This document shows positions 1 through 8,425 of a stretch of 64,000 bases of DNA, one piece after another (the first letter of the stretch is position 1; each line of letters begins with the position of its first letter). The notes under the pieces are model-generated. The model was not told where the DNA came from and searched no databases. It saw nothing but the letters and a program-made list of their open reading frames with translations. Both the position numbers and the translations under genes were made by a program. The DNA comes from Bog-473 sp963809715 (lineage in GTDB: Bacteria; Actinomycetota; Acidimicrobiia; Acidimicrobiales; RAAP-2), in the NCBI GenBank assembly GCA_963809715.1, contig CAWEKO010000002.1, positions 372,001 through 436,000 of the forward strand. Reading direction: 5' to 3'.

Positions 1-299
1 ATCTCGGAGCGGTGACCATCCGTTTCAGGTTGCCCGAGGGCCTGGCGCTCAGAGACCTGCCACTCGGGCCGAGCGCGTCGTCGGCCGAAATGGTCGACGA
101 CAACCACGTCGAAGTGCATACCGAAGACGAGTTGCAGGTGCTCCACGACCTGACCGGATGGGCTCTCGAGGGAGGCCATGCGTTGGCAGGCCTGTCTGTG
201 TTGCGGGTCTCGCTCGAGGACGTCTATCTCGGGTTGACGCAAAGCTCAAACTCGGAGGTTCCCGACACGAGCGCGGGAACCGTGGGAGCCGTCCAATGA
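1..299 (+). CDS. ABC transporter ATP-binding protein, C-terminal end (partial)
   Basis: Only the last ~99 codons are in the window; the frame is open from base 3. The visible tail ends in a 'VSLEDVYLGLT' stretch, the usual C-terminal signature of DrrA/CcmA-type ATPases of ABC-2 exporters. The Walker motifs lie upstream, outside the window. The TGA at 297-299 overlaps the ATG of the following permease (ATGA), so the two subunits are translationally coupled and probably form one exporter of drugs, lipids or polysaccharide. The substrate cannot be read from the sequence. Confidence 0.8.
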   Translation, partial: LGAVTIRFRLPEGLALRDLPLGPSASSAEMVDDNHVEVHTEDELQVLHDLTGWALEGGHALAGLSVLRVSLEDVYLGLTQSSNSEVPDTSAGTVGAVQ

Positions 300-1150
300 G
301 CGCCACTCGGCCGTCGCCCGCCGCGGCCCGCCCGACGCTCGGTGCGAGTGGCACGTCGGACGTGCCGATCAAGGGGTCGTTCCGAGGGCTCAGCGACCTG
401 CCGCTTGTGGCGCGCCAGGTGCGTTTCGAGCAACTGTCCTTCTGGCTGAATCCCATTGGAGCGGCCCTGACCATCGGCTTCTCGGTTGTCTTCGTCGTCA
501 TCTTCCTCTCGACGTCGGGTCACTCGACGGTGGGCTTCCTCGCGCACATCAACCTGGGCCAGTACTACCTGCCGGCCTTCGCCACCTACGGCGTCATGGC
601 CGCCTGCTTCAACATCCTTGCCATCACGCTGGTCAACCGACGTGAGATGGGCCTGCTCAAACGACTGCGTTTGAGCCCGCTCCCGACCTGGATGTTGCTG
701 GCGGCCATTTTCGTCAACTCCATGATCGTGGCGGCGATTCAAATCGTCCTCGTCCTCCTCGTAGGTTGGGTCGGCTACGGGGTGAGCGGGCCACATGACA
801 TCTTGGGGTTCGTGCTGGTGCTCGTGGTCGGCATGCTGAGCTTCACTGCGCTGGGTGTGGGCATCAGCACACTGGTGCCAAATGCTGACGCGGCCGGCCC
901 TATCGTGAGCTTGGTCTTCTTCATTCTGGTCGCATTGTCCGGGCTGTACTTCCCGGTCAAGCCGGGTTCGGGTCTGGCCACCTTCACCAACTTCTTCCCG
1001 ATTCGCCATCTGATCACCGCGGCAGTGGACACGTTCAATGCGGTCCCGGGCACCTCGATCTGGAACGACCTGCTCGTGATTGCGGTCTGGGGCGTGATCG
1101 GGTCCTTCGTCGCGATCCGGCGTTGGGACTGGTCACCGAGACGGGGCTGA
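296..1150 (+). CDS. ABC-2 type transporter permease
   Basis: A 284-residue membrane protein with about six hydrophobic segments after a ~45-residue cytoplasmic N-terminus. This is the normal size and shape of DrrB-like ABC-2 permeases. The start at 296 is chosen because ATGA overlaps the stop of the ATPase; longer in-frame versions would run through the ATPase gene. It would sit in the cytoplasmic membrane and pair with the upstream ATPase to export an unknown substrate. The late segment 'ALSGLYFPVK' before the last helices resembles the conserved region of ABC-2 family members. Confidence 0.85.
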   Translation: MSATRPSPAAARPTLGASGTSDVPIKGSFRGLSDLPLVARQVRFEQLSFWLNPIGAALTIGFSVVFVVIFLSTSGHSTVGFLAHINLGQYYLPAFATYGVMAACFNILAITLVNRREMGLLKRLRLSPLPTWMLLAAIFVNSMIVAAIQIVLVLLVGWVGYGVSGPHDILGFVLVLVVGMLSFTALGVGISTLVPNADAAGPIVSLVFFILVALSGLYFPVKPGSGLATFTNFFPIRHLITAAVDTFNAVPGTSIWNDLLVIAVWGVIGSFVAIRRWDWSPRRG

Positions 1151-1176
1151 ACAAGTCCGCGCCGGTCGGGGCAGGG

Positions 1177-1587
1177 TCAGCGGACTTCTTGGATGCGAAT
1201 CAGGTTGCCTGCGGGATCGCGCAGCGCGAAGTCACGAATTCCGTACGGTTGGTCGGTCGGCTCTTGGACCACTTCGATGTCGCCGGCCTGCAGTTTGGCG
1301 AAGGTGCCGTCGAGGTCGGCCGTGGCCAGTAGAAGGATGGCGTACGTCCCCTTCGCCATCATCTCGCTGATCGTGCGTCGTTCGTCGTCGGTGATGCCGG
1401 GGTCGACGGCGGGCGGATGGAGCACGATGGAGGTGCCCGGCTGACCGGGAGGACCAACGGTGATCCAGCGCATCTTGCCGGATCCGACGTCGAGGCGGAC
1501 CTCGAAACCGAGGTTGTCGCGGTAAAAGGCCAGCGAGGTCTCGGGGTCGTCATGGGGGAGGAATGTCGAGTGAATGGTGATGTCCAT
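1177..1587 (-). CDS. VOC (glyoxalase/bleomycin-resistance fold) family protein
   Basis: A 136-residue single-domain protein. It has the paired beta-alpha-beta-beta-beta pattern of the vicinal oxygen chelate superfamily: 'FYRDNLGFEV' in the first half and 'DFALRDPAGNLIRIQE' at the end, the usual site of the last metal-ligand Glu. The start MDITIH at 1587 fits the family; an in-frame extension upstream adds only low-quality residues. It lies 5 nt downstream of an AraC-family regulator on the same strand, so the two are probably one operon. Substrate unknown: small-molecule lyase, dioxygenase-like enzyme or binding protein are all possible. Confidence 0.8.
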   Translation of the reverse strand: MDITIHSTFLPHDDPETSLAFYRDNLGFEVRLDVGSGKMRWITVGPPGQPGTSIVLHPPAVDPGITDDERRTISEMMAKGTYAILLLATADLDGTFAKLQAGDIEVVQEPTDQPYGIRDFALRDPAGNLIRIQEVR

Positions 1588-1592
1588 GCCGA

Positions 1593-2054
1593 TCACCCTA
1601 AGTGGGGCTCGGGGAACGTTGCTTCTCGATTCCTGATCGGTCTCGTCACTTGTTTGGAGACGCACGACGGGATCCCGGCTCTCCCATTGGCCGCTTGGCG
1701 ACGATAGGTGCTGGGCGTCATGGCAACCAGGTCGGTGAAGCGCGAGCTGAAGGTGCCGAGCGAGGAGCAGCCCACGGCGAAACAGACGTCGGTGACGCTG
1801 AGGTCACCACGTCGCAAGAGGGCCATGGCGCGCTCGATGCGCCTGGTCATCAGGTAGCTGTAGGGCGATTCGCCGTAGGCGAGCCGAAACTGACGGCTGA
1901 AGTGTCCGGCGGACATGTGCGCATCGCGGGCGAGCGCCTCGACGTTGAGCGGCTGGACATAGTCTCGGTCGATCCGGTCGCGCGCCCGGCGCAGCTGGAC
2001 GAGGTCGCGGAGGTGCTGGGCCGATGCACGGCTACTGGTCACCTGATCAATCAT
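1593..2054 (-). CDS. AraC family transcriptional regulator (DNA-binding domain only)
   Basis: A 153-residue protein consisting essentially of the double helix-turn-helix AraC domain: 'ALARDAHMSAGHFSRQFR' is the first HTH and 'SVTDVCFAVGCSSLGTFSSRFTD' the second, followed by the family-typical 'TPSTYRR'. It has no N-terminal effector domain, so it resembles the small, stand-alone AraC regulators often paired with VOC proteins. The VOC gene begins 5 nt after its stop and is the obvious target or partner. The C-terminal ~25 residues are not conserved-looking. Confidence 0.85.
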   Translation of the reverse strand: MIDQVTSSRASAQHLRDLVQLRRARDRIDRDYVQPLNVEALARDAHMSAGHFSRQFRLAYGESPYSYLMTRRIERAMALLRRGDLSVTDVCFAVGCSSLGTFSSRFTDLVAMTPSTYRRQAANGRAGIPSCVSKQVTRPIRNREATFPEPHLG

Positions 2055-2325
2055 GCCATGCGGTGGCGGTATTTCTTACCCTCGAGCGAGGTGCGGCGAT
2101 CGCCCTGCCGGGCCTGTCCGCTCCTGGGTTCCTCTCGACCGACGTCGTGATTCACGGCACATCGGTGCGCCCCTCTGCCCATCAGGGCTGGCTGATGAGG
2201 CCGCCGTGGACGACAGGACCTGACCTCTGACAGAAATGTTCGCCGGAACGCTCCCGGGCTCCAAGGACGCCGAGGCTGGGCACGGCTCGACGCGGCCGCA
2301 TCGCTCCGTCGACTAGAAGAGAGCC

Positions 2326-3897
2326 GTGACTGATTCTCGCCCGGCATCATTTCGTCCGGCGACCTATGTGGCCGACCATCCGGACCGGCCCGCCGTGATC
2401 ACCTCGTCCGGACTGGTCGTCACCTTCGCCCAACTCGAGGCCCGCTCGTGCCGTCTGGCTCAGGCGCTGGCCGCCTCGGGGCTCAAGACCGGGGATCACG
2501 TCGCCGCCGTGCTGCCGAACGACCACCGCACGCACGAGGTGACCTTCGGTCTCCAGCGCTCGGGGCTGTTCTACACCATGGTCAACACCCACCTGGCTGC
2601 CGAGGAGGCTGCCTATATCGTCAACGATTGCGGGGCCCGCACCCTCATCACGTCCTCAGCACTGGCGCCGCTCGCCGCCGAGCTGGTCGCCCTCACGCCG
2701 GACGTCGAGCTGCGACTCATGATCGGCGACGACCTGGTGGAGGGCTACGCCTCCTACGACGAATTCGTCCTCCCGTTCCCGGCCGATCCACTCCCCGAAG
2801 AGGTCGAGGGCTTCGCCATGCTGTACTCGTCGGGCACCACCGGTCACCCCAAAGGGGTGCGCCGCGCCCTGACCGGCGACCGCTTCGGCACGTCGGCCAC
2901 CTTGGTCCCGATGCTCAGCGGCATCATGGGCTTCGGAGAGGGGGACGTCTACCTGAGCCCGGCGCCGCTGTACCACTCGGCACCCCTCGTCTGGTCCATG
3001 ACGGTGCAGCGCATGGGCGGCACCGCGGTGATCATGGACCACTTCGACCCCGAGCGCTGCCTCCAGCTCATCGCCGAGCACAAGGTCACGCACGCGCAGT
3101 TCGTCCCCACCATGTTCGTGCGCCTCCTCAAGTTGCCCGAAGAGGTGCGCAATGCCTACGACGTTTCCTCGCTCCGCTCGGTGGTGCACGCGGCCGCCCC
3201 GTGTGCGCCTGAGGTCAAGCGCCGCATGATCGAGTGGTGGGGCCCGATCATTCACGAGTACTACTCGGGCACTGAGGGAATGGGCATGACCTGGATCACC
3301 TCCGCCGAGGCCCTGACTCATCCCGGCTCGGTCGGCAAGGCGATCTGGGGCGAGGCCCACGTCTGCGGTGACGACGGAGAGGAGCTGCCGCCCGGCCAGG
3401 ACGGCGTCGTGTACTTCGGCGGCCGCGCCGGCGTCACCTTCGAGTACAACAACGACCCCGAGAAGACCCGGGAGAGCTTTCACGAGAAGGGCTGGGGCAC
3501 CCTGTGGGACGTCGGCCACCTCGATGAGGAGGGCTACCTCTATCTCACCGACCGCAAGCTGTTCATGATCGTCTCGGGAGGGGTCAACATCTACCCGCAG
3601 GAGATCGAGAACATCCTGGTCATGCACCCGGCCGTCGACGACGTCGCCGTGTTCGGCGTCCCCGAGCCCGAGATGGGCGAAGAGGTCAAGGCGGTCGTCC
3701 AGCCCGCCGCTGGATATACCGCCGGGCCCGAACTGGCCGACGAGATCCTCGCCTTCAGCCGGGAGCACCTGTCGCGCTACAAATGCCCGAAGTCCGTCGA
3801 CTTCACGGACCGGCTCCCCCGGGGCGAGAACGGCAAGCTCTACAAGAGAGGCCTGCGCGAGACCTACTGGGCCAGCTCCACGCCCGGCACCATCTGA
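2326..3897 (+). CDS. AMP-dependent acyl-CoA synthetase (FadD-like)
   Basis: A 523-residue ANL-superfamily enzyme that would activate a carboxylic acid to acyl-AMP and then acyl-CoA. The P-loop-like motif 'YSSGTTGHPKG' is near residues 168-178, 'EYYSGTEGMG' is the A5 motif, and 'YLTDRKLFMIVSGGVNIYPQEIE' covers the hinge and A8 region. The C-terminal Lys loop 'PRGENGKLYKR' supplies the catalytic lysine. The GTG start at 2326 follows an AGAAGAGAG ribosome-binding stretch. It is closest in pattern to fatty or aryl-acid CoA ligases of actinobacterial lipid metabolism; the acid is unknown. Its 3' end overlaps the convergent MFS gene by 34 nt. Confidence 0.88.
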   Translation: MTDSRPASFRPATYVADHPDRPAVITSSGLVVTFAQLEARSCRLAQALAASGLKTGDHVAAVLPNDHRTHEVTFGLQRSGLFYTMVNTHLAAEEAAYIVNDCGARTLITSSALAPLAAELVALTPDVELRLMIGDDLVEGYASYDEFVLPFPADPLPEEVEGFAMLYSSGTTGHPKGVRRALTGDRFGTSATLVPMLSGIMGFGEGDVYLSPAPLYHSAPLVWSMTVQRMGGTAVIMDHFDPERCLQLIAEHKVTHAQFVPTMFVRLLKLPEEVRNAYDVSSLRSVVHAAAPCAPEVKRRMIEWWGPIIHEYYSGTEGMGMTWITSAEALTHPGSVGKAIWGEAHVCGDDGEELPPGQDGVVYFGGRAGVTFEYNNDPEKTRESFHEKGWGTLWDVGHLDEEGYLYLTDRKLFMIVSGGVNIYPQEIENILVMHPAVDDVAVFGVPEPEMGEEVKAVVQPAAGYTAGPELADEILAFSREHLSRYKCPKSVDFTDRLPRGENGKLYKRGLRETYWASSTPGTI

Positions 3898-5225
3898 GCC
3901 TCGGGCCGCGGCCGCACGTCGGCGTACCACGCCAACACCATGGCAACGGCAGCCCCGAAGAGCAGGACGGGGGTGATGCCGATGGCAGCCACCACCGGCC
4001 CGACCAGCAGGTTGCCGATCCCGACGGTCCCTCCGAAGCCCATCATCCACAACGCCATGACCCGGCCCCGCACGTTCTCGTGCAGCCGGGCCTGCAGGGT
4101 GGTGTTCAGCGCCGTGATGAAGGCGAAGTAGAACGCCCCAGTGACCGCGACGGTCACGTACGCCGGCACCGGGCTCCGCTCGAGGGCGAACGCGGCCAGC
4201 CCGAACGAGTAGCCGACCAGGCAGACCCGCACCAGCATCGGCTTCGAGGTGTGGGCGAAGACCGTCCCGATGGAGATGGCGCCGGCTAGCGCACCCACCC
4301 CGAAGCAGGCGTAAAGGATCCCGTAGTCGGGCGAGTCCGAGAGGTTGATCCCAAGGTTGTGGGCCGCCACCACGGGCATCTGCCCGATGAATGCCAGCGC
4401 CAGAAGCGAGAACACAAAGACCGTCACGAGGCAGCGCCCGACCACAGGGTCCTCCCGGGCCACGGTGATCCCCGCGGTCAGCTCGCGCCAACGACTCGAG
4501 TGCGCCGGCGCCTGGGGTACCCGGGGCAGGGTCACCATCATCAGTGCGATGACGACGAACAAATAGGTCGCCGCGTTGCCGGCGAAGACCCAGGCCGGCC
4601 CGATCAGCGTGTAGAGGACGCCGCCGATCACCGGCCCGATGACCCGTGAGGCGTTCATCTGGGCCGAGTTGAGCGAGATCGCGCCCTGCAGGTCGGCCTT
4701 GCCCACCAGCCCCGGCAGGATCGCCGAATAGGCCGGGCCGAACATCGCGCTCCCGGCGCCCACCATCAGCACCATCACGACCAGCAGCACGTGGGACGGG
4801 TGGGGCGACAGCACGACCAGCGCCACCCCCAGCGAGAACACCATCTGCTCGATCGACAACACGATCAAGAACCTCTTGCGATCCACCTTGTCCGCCAGCA
4901 GGCCGCCGAACATGGGCAGGATCAGTGTCGGGCCGAGCTGGGCGAAGATGATGATGCCGACGAACGTGCTCGAGTGCGTCAGGTTGTAGGCATAGGCGCC
5001 GAGTACGACGTTCTGCATCCACGTCCCGATGTTCGAGGCGAACGCCCCGAGAAAGACGATGCGGAACGTGCGGTGGCCGAGCGCCGCCCGTGCCGTTCCG
5101 GTGCGGGCCGGAACGGGGGAATCGCCGTCGACAACGGCGTCTTCGATCTCCTCTATGGAGATGGCCCCGTTGAGCCCGCCGGACCCGATCCCGGGCGCGT
5201 CGCTCTCAGCTGGCTCTGCGGGCAC
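3864..5225 (-). CDS. MFS transporter (MFS_3/EntS-like)
   Basis: A 453-residue protein with 12 predicted membrane helices. A cytoplasmic N-terminus is followed by 'FRIVFLGAFASNIGTWMQNV', typical of the MFS_3 group that includes enterobactin and macrolide exporters. The loop 2-3 motif 'GGLLADKVDRKRFL' is a good match to the MFS motif A. The start is GTG at 5225. The gene converges on the acyl-CoA synthetase and overlaps its end. It is likely a drug or metabolite efflux pump; the substrate is not deducible. Confidence 0.85.
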   Translation of the reverse strand: MPAEPAESDAPGIGSGGLNGAISIEEIEDAVVDGDSPVPARTGTARAALGHRTFRIVFLGAFASNIGTWMQNVVLGAYAYNLTHSSTFVGIIIFAQLGPTLILPMFGGLLADKVDRKRFLIVLSIEQMVFSLGVALVVLSPHPSHVLLVVMVLMVGAGSAMFGPAYSAILPGLVGKADLQGAISLNSAQMNASRVIGPVIGGVLYTLIGPAWVFAGNAATYLFVVIALMMVTLPRVPQAPAHSSRWRELTAGITVAREDPVVGRCLVTVFVFSLLALAFIGQMPVVAAHNLGINLSDSPDYGILYACFGVGALAGAISIGTVFAHTSKPMLVRVCLVGYSFGLAAFALERSPVPAYVTVAVTGAFYFAFITALNTTLQARLHENVRGRVMALWMMGFGGTVGIGNLLVGPVVAAIGITPVLLFGAAVAMVLAWYADVRPRPEAQMVPGVELAQ

Positions 5226-5484
5226 GGCCCCATCGTAGGGGAGGGCCGTCCCGCCGGCTCAGCCGCCCTGCTGGAAAGCCGCCCCGCCGGTCAACCGCCC
5301 CGCCGGTCAGTTGCCCCCCACTCATCCGTGCCGCCCTACGGTCTGAGTCCAAGGGCCGTCCCGCGTCGTCCGCGCATCCCGCGGCGGAACGCGCCGTCAA
5401 GCGCTTCGAGCCTCATCGACCGTGTTTTGGAGGCCGCCGAGACTTCAACCATCCTTCCCGCCGGGCATCGGGAGCGTTGCCCCC

Positions 5485-6858
5485 TTACGGCCCAGTCGAT
5501 CGACCGCCTGTGCCGCGACCGGAACCACCAGCGGGGCGGCCCGCCGCGGGATTGCCCGCAGGAGCCGTCATGGCGGTCCACACCGATGATGGGTGCGACG
5601 CCATCTCCCGCCCGTTCGGCCCGACGAATGTCAGCTCGGCGTTCGCGTTCCCACGCACCGTCCATCCCTTTCGATGGACGAGATTGTGATGGTAACTGCA
5701 CAGCAAGGCGAGGTTTGGCAGGTCCGTGGTCCCGCGTTTGATCCACCAATCGAGGTGATGCGGTTGGGTGAAGGTCTTGTTTTGGCAACCGGGGAACCGG
5801 CAACATCGATCCCGCCGCCAGATCTCCCGCCGCTGGGACCCGGTGGGGCCACGACGTTTCCGTCCCTCGTACATCGTGTGTCCCGAATCGTCGTCCACAG
5901 CGACGACGAAGGTGCAGTCGCAGAGCAGCCGACGCACGGTCTCGAGACTGAGGAGTCCACCTTGCTCGAGGTCGCCGGCCAAATCGGTCGGTGTGCCCTC
6001 CGGGTCGACCAGTGCCTGCAGCGGTGCGTGGAGTACGGCGAAATATGGGCTGAAAAGCGGCTGGACTCCGCCTCCCGCTTGGTCGCTCCGCTTACGGACT
6101 TCGTCCTTGCCTCCCTCGACCCCTTGAGCTGGCGGGGTTGCAGCTCGCGCTCGCGCCGAACCGCCCAATCCGCCCACCGAACGAATGAGGCCCAGAAAGG
6201 CGTCGCAGCATCGCTGGTCCCATCCGATCTCACCGTCGCTCTGGATGGCCTTCGCCTGGGCTTGGATGCAAGCTTTCGTGGCTGCGTAGTCCTCTGCGGG
6301 AAGATGGACCGACATGGTGCGGCACGGATCGTTGAACCGCAATGACCGGGCCTCGTAAGCCGCCTGGTCGTTCGTCGCCGTCGGTCGCTGGCGTGCTCGC
6401 AGCAGTTGACCCAGTTCGTGGACGGTACAGCGCCGGGCGGTGTCGGCAAGTTCCCGATCGGTCTCGGGCGTCGCCACGGCGGCGGCCAGGCGCATTTTGT
6501 CGAGGCCGATCTCACCGGTGCTCAGGGCCCGTGTGAGAACAGGCAGGTCCATCGCCTTCTCGGCGACCTGGTCATAGGTCCTGGCGGTGGCGTTCGACAC
6601 GCCGAAGCGCGCAACCTGCCAGTCGCGCGAGCACGGAGCACCATCCTCGCGAAAGAGTTCACGGCGATTGACTTCTCCCTGGAGCTGCACGATGGCTCCG
6701 TCGACGACCGCCCGGAGCCGATGCCAGGCGTCGAGGTTCAGGCCGAGGCCTTTGGCGGACATCCGAGCCACCGACGCCAAGTCGCCGGGCGAACGCTCGA
6801 ACTGCTTCAGGAGCGCCCGGAGCGTTTCCGGGATCGAATCAACCACATTCGTCGCCAT
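5485..6858 (-). CDS. DUF222 / HNH endonuclease domain protein (13E12-repeat type)
   Basis: A 457-residue protein. The N-terminal ~300 residues have the helical DUF222 character common in actinobacteria, where such genes are multicopy. The C-terminus is an HNH nuclease: 'REIWRRDRCCRFPGCQNK' provides the Cys pair, 'QPHHLDWW' the catalytic His, and 'LLCSYHHNLVHR' the last ligands. Family members such as the M. tuberculosis 13E12 proteins are associated with repeats and sometimes mobile DNA, but no element boundary is visible here. The biological role is unknown. The last ~30 residues are Gly/Pro-rich. Confidence 0.85.
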   Translation of the reverse strand: MATNVVDSIPETLRALLKQFERSPGDLASVARMSAKGLGLNLDAWHRLRAVVDGAIVQLQGEVNRRELFREDGAPCSRDWQVARFGVSNATARTYDQVAEKAMDLPVLTRALSTGEIGLDKMRLAAAVATPETDRELADTARRCTVHELGQLLRARQRPTATNDQAAYEARSLRFNDPCRTMSVHLPAEDYAATKACIQAQAKAIQSDGEIGWDQRCCDAFLGLIRSVGGLGGSARARAATPPAQGVEGGKDEVRKRSDQAGGGVQPLFSPYFAVLHAPLQALVDPEGTPTDLAGDLEQGGLLSLETVRRLLCDCTFVVAVDDDSGHTMYEGRKRRGPTGSQRREIWRRDRCCRFPGCQNKTFTQPHHLDWWIKRGTTDLPNLALLCSYHHNLVHRKGWTVRGNANAELTFVGPNGREMASHPSSVWTAMTAPAGNPAAGRPAGGSGRGTGGRSTGP

Positions 6859-6930
6859 CGTGGGAGAGAACGGTCGGTCAAGACTCCGAGTGCTCCGAGC
6901 TTCTTGTTTGGCGAGGGCCGCGGTCGCCGA

Positions 6931-8425
6931 CTACTCCACCGAGGCCAAGCTCGCCTGGGCCAGGATGCCGTTCGGCCGTAGGGCCGAGACCACACCTGCT
7001 GCGGCGGCGATGAGGGCCAGCACGAACGCGGTGACCGAGAACGCGTGGGCCGCCTGCTCCATCGAGCCGGTATCCCCACCGGCAACCGTGAAGATCGAAC
7101 CCGTGAGGGCCAGGCCCAGCGCGGTCCCCATCCCTCGCGACATGTTGAGGACGCCCGAGGCCATCCCCGCGTTTTGCTCCGGAGCGGCTCCCATGATGGA
7201 GGCGTTGTTGGGTGAGGTGAAGAGTCCCATGCCCACGCCGACGGTGGCCAGGAGAAGGAGGAACGGAACCGTCGTTGGTCGGGTCGCAGCCATCACGGAC
7301 AGCGCCACCGTGACGAGGGTCATGCCCAGAACGGTAAGCGGACGAGCACCCACCTTGTCGGCAAAGCGCCCGGCCAGCGGCGCGACGATCCCGAAGGCCA
7401 ACGGCATGGCCATGAGCTCGAGTCCCGAGCGGGCCGTGCCCAGATCGAGCCCCCGCTCGAAATAGAAAGGCACCAGGAGCAGCACGCCGAACATGACGAG
7501 GTAGGAGAGGACGCCCGAGACGATCCCCGTCGAGAATTGCCCGGAGCGGAATAGGCCCAGGTCGAGCATCGGGTCCTTGTCGATGCGTTCGTGCCAGACG
7601 AAGACGGCCAGGAGGACGGCCGCCACGATGAACAGGGCCACGATCGTGGCCGAACTCCATCCCAACGCAGCTCCGAAGGAGATGGCCGAAAGCAGGGCCA
7701 CGACCGCCGGGAAGAAGATGGCGAGTCCCGTCCAGTCGAAGGCAACCCGGGCCAACAGGTTGCGGCTCCGGGGCACCAACAGGATCGCTGCCACGGCACC
7801 GAATACGCCGAAGGGGACGTTGACGAAGAAGATCAAACGCCAACCTCCTGCGGCCAGGAGCAAGCCCCCGACTGTGGGACCCACAGCCAGGCCGAGGGCC
7901 TGGGCTGCGCCCTGCAGGCCGATCGCCTTTCCGAGGGCCCTCTCCTCGACCACGAGCACGATGATGGCGAGGCTGTTCGCCTGCAGCATCGCCGCGCCGA
8001 CGGCTTGGAAGGCCCGGAAGACGCACAACGCGGCCAAGTCCGGGGCCAGACCGCAGAGGACGGACGCAATGGTGAAGATCACGAAGCCGTAGACGTAGAG
8101 GAGTTTTCGGCCCCACATGTCGGCGAACCGACCGACCGCCGTCACCGTCGCGACGAGCACCAAGAGATACGAGAGACCAACCCAGGTCACGGCGCCGACC
8201 GGACGCGTCGAACGTCTGCTGGAGCGTCGGCAACGCCACGGTGACGATGGAGGCGTCGAGCTGGCCCATGAAGGCGCCGACGCAGACGGCGGCCACCGCA
8301 AGCCACGGCGCGTCCGGATGCTCCCTGATCATCTGGGGTCGTCGTGGCTCGACGAGGAGTCGGTCCCATGTCCATGTCCACGGTTTGGACGCCGTCGACC
8401 CGGCGCCCACCTCGTCGCCGGTCAC
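6931..8425 (-). CDS. DHA2-type MFS drug efflux transporter (frameshifted)
   Basis: The gene encodes a 14-helix DHA2/EmrB-like exporter but is split between two frames. From the GTG at 8425 the frame reads through 'WLAVAAVCVGAFMGQLDASIVTVALPTLQ' and 'TFDAS'. The continuation 'VGAVTWVGLSYLL...GRFADMWGRKLLY' is in the next frame down to 6931. Removing one G/C in the run at 8197-8202 restores a single ~497-residue protein with the motif-A loop 'GRFADMWGRK' and motif C region 'LQGAAQALGLAVGPTVGG'. The start overlaps the stop of the upstream GH3 gene (GTGA), so they are coupled. It is either an assembly indel or a pseudogene. Confidence 0.8.

Noticed and set aside
2656..5022. A ~790-codon minus-strand frame spanning the acyl-CoA synthetase and MFS genes
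   Set aside because: It is antisense to well-supported motifs of the synthetase and out of frame with the MFS, with no start signal or family pattern.
5485..6858. DUF222/HNH gene as part of a homing or mobile element
   Set aside because: No flanking repeats, intein/intron context or recombinase is present; such genes are common stand-alone in actinobacteria.
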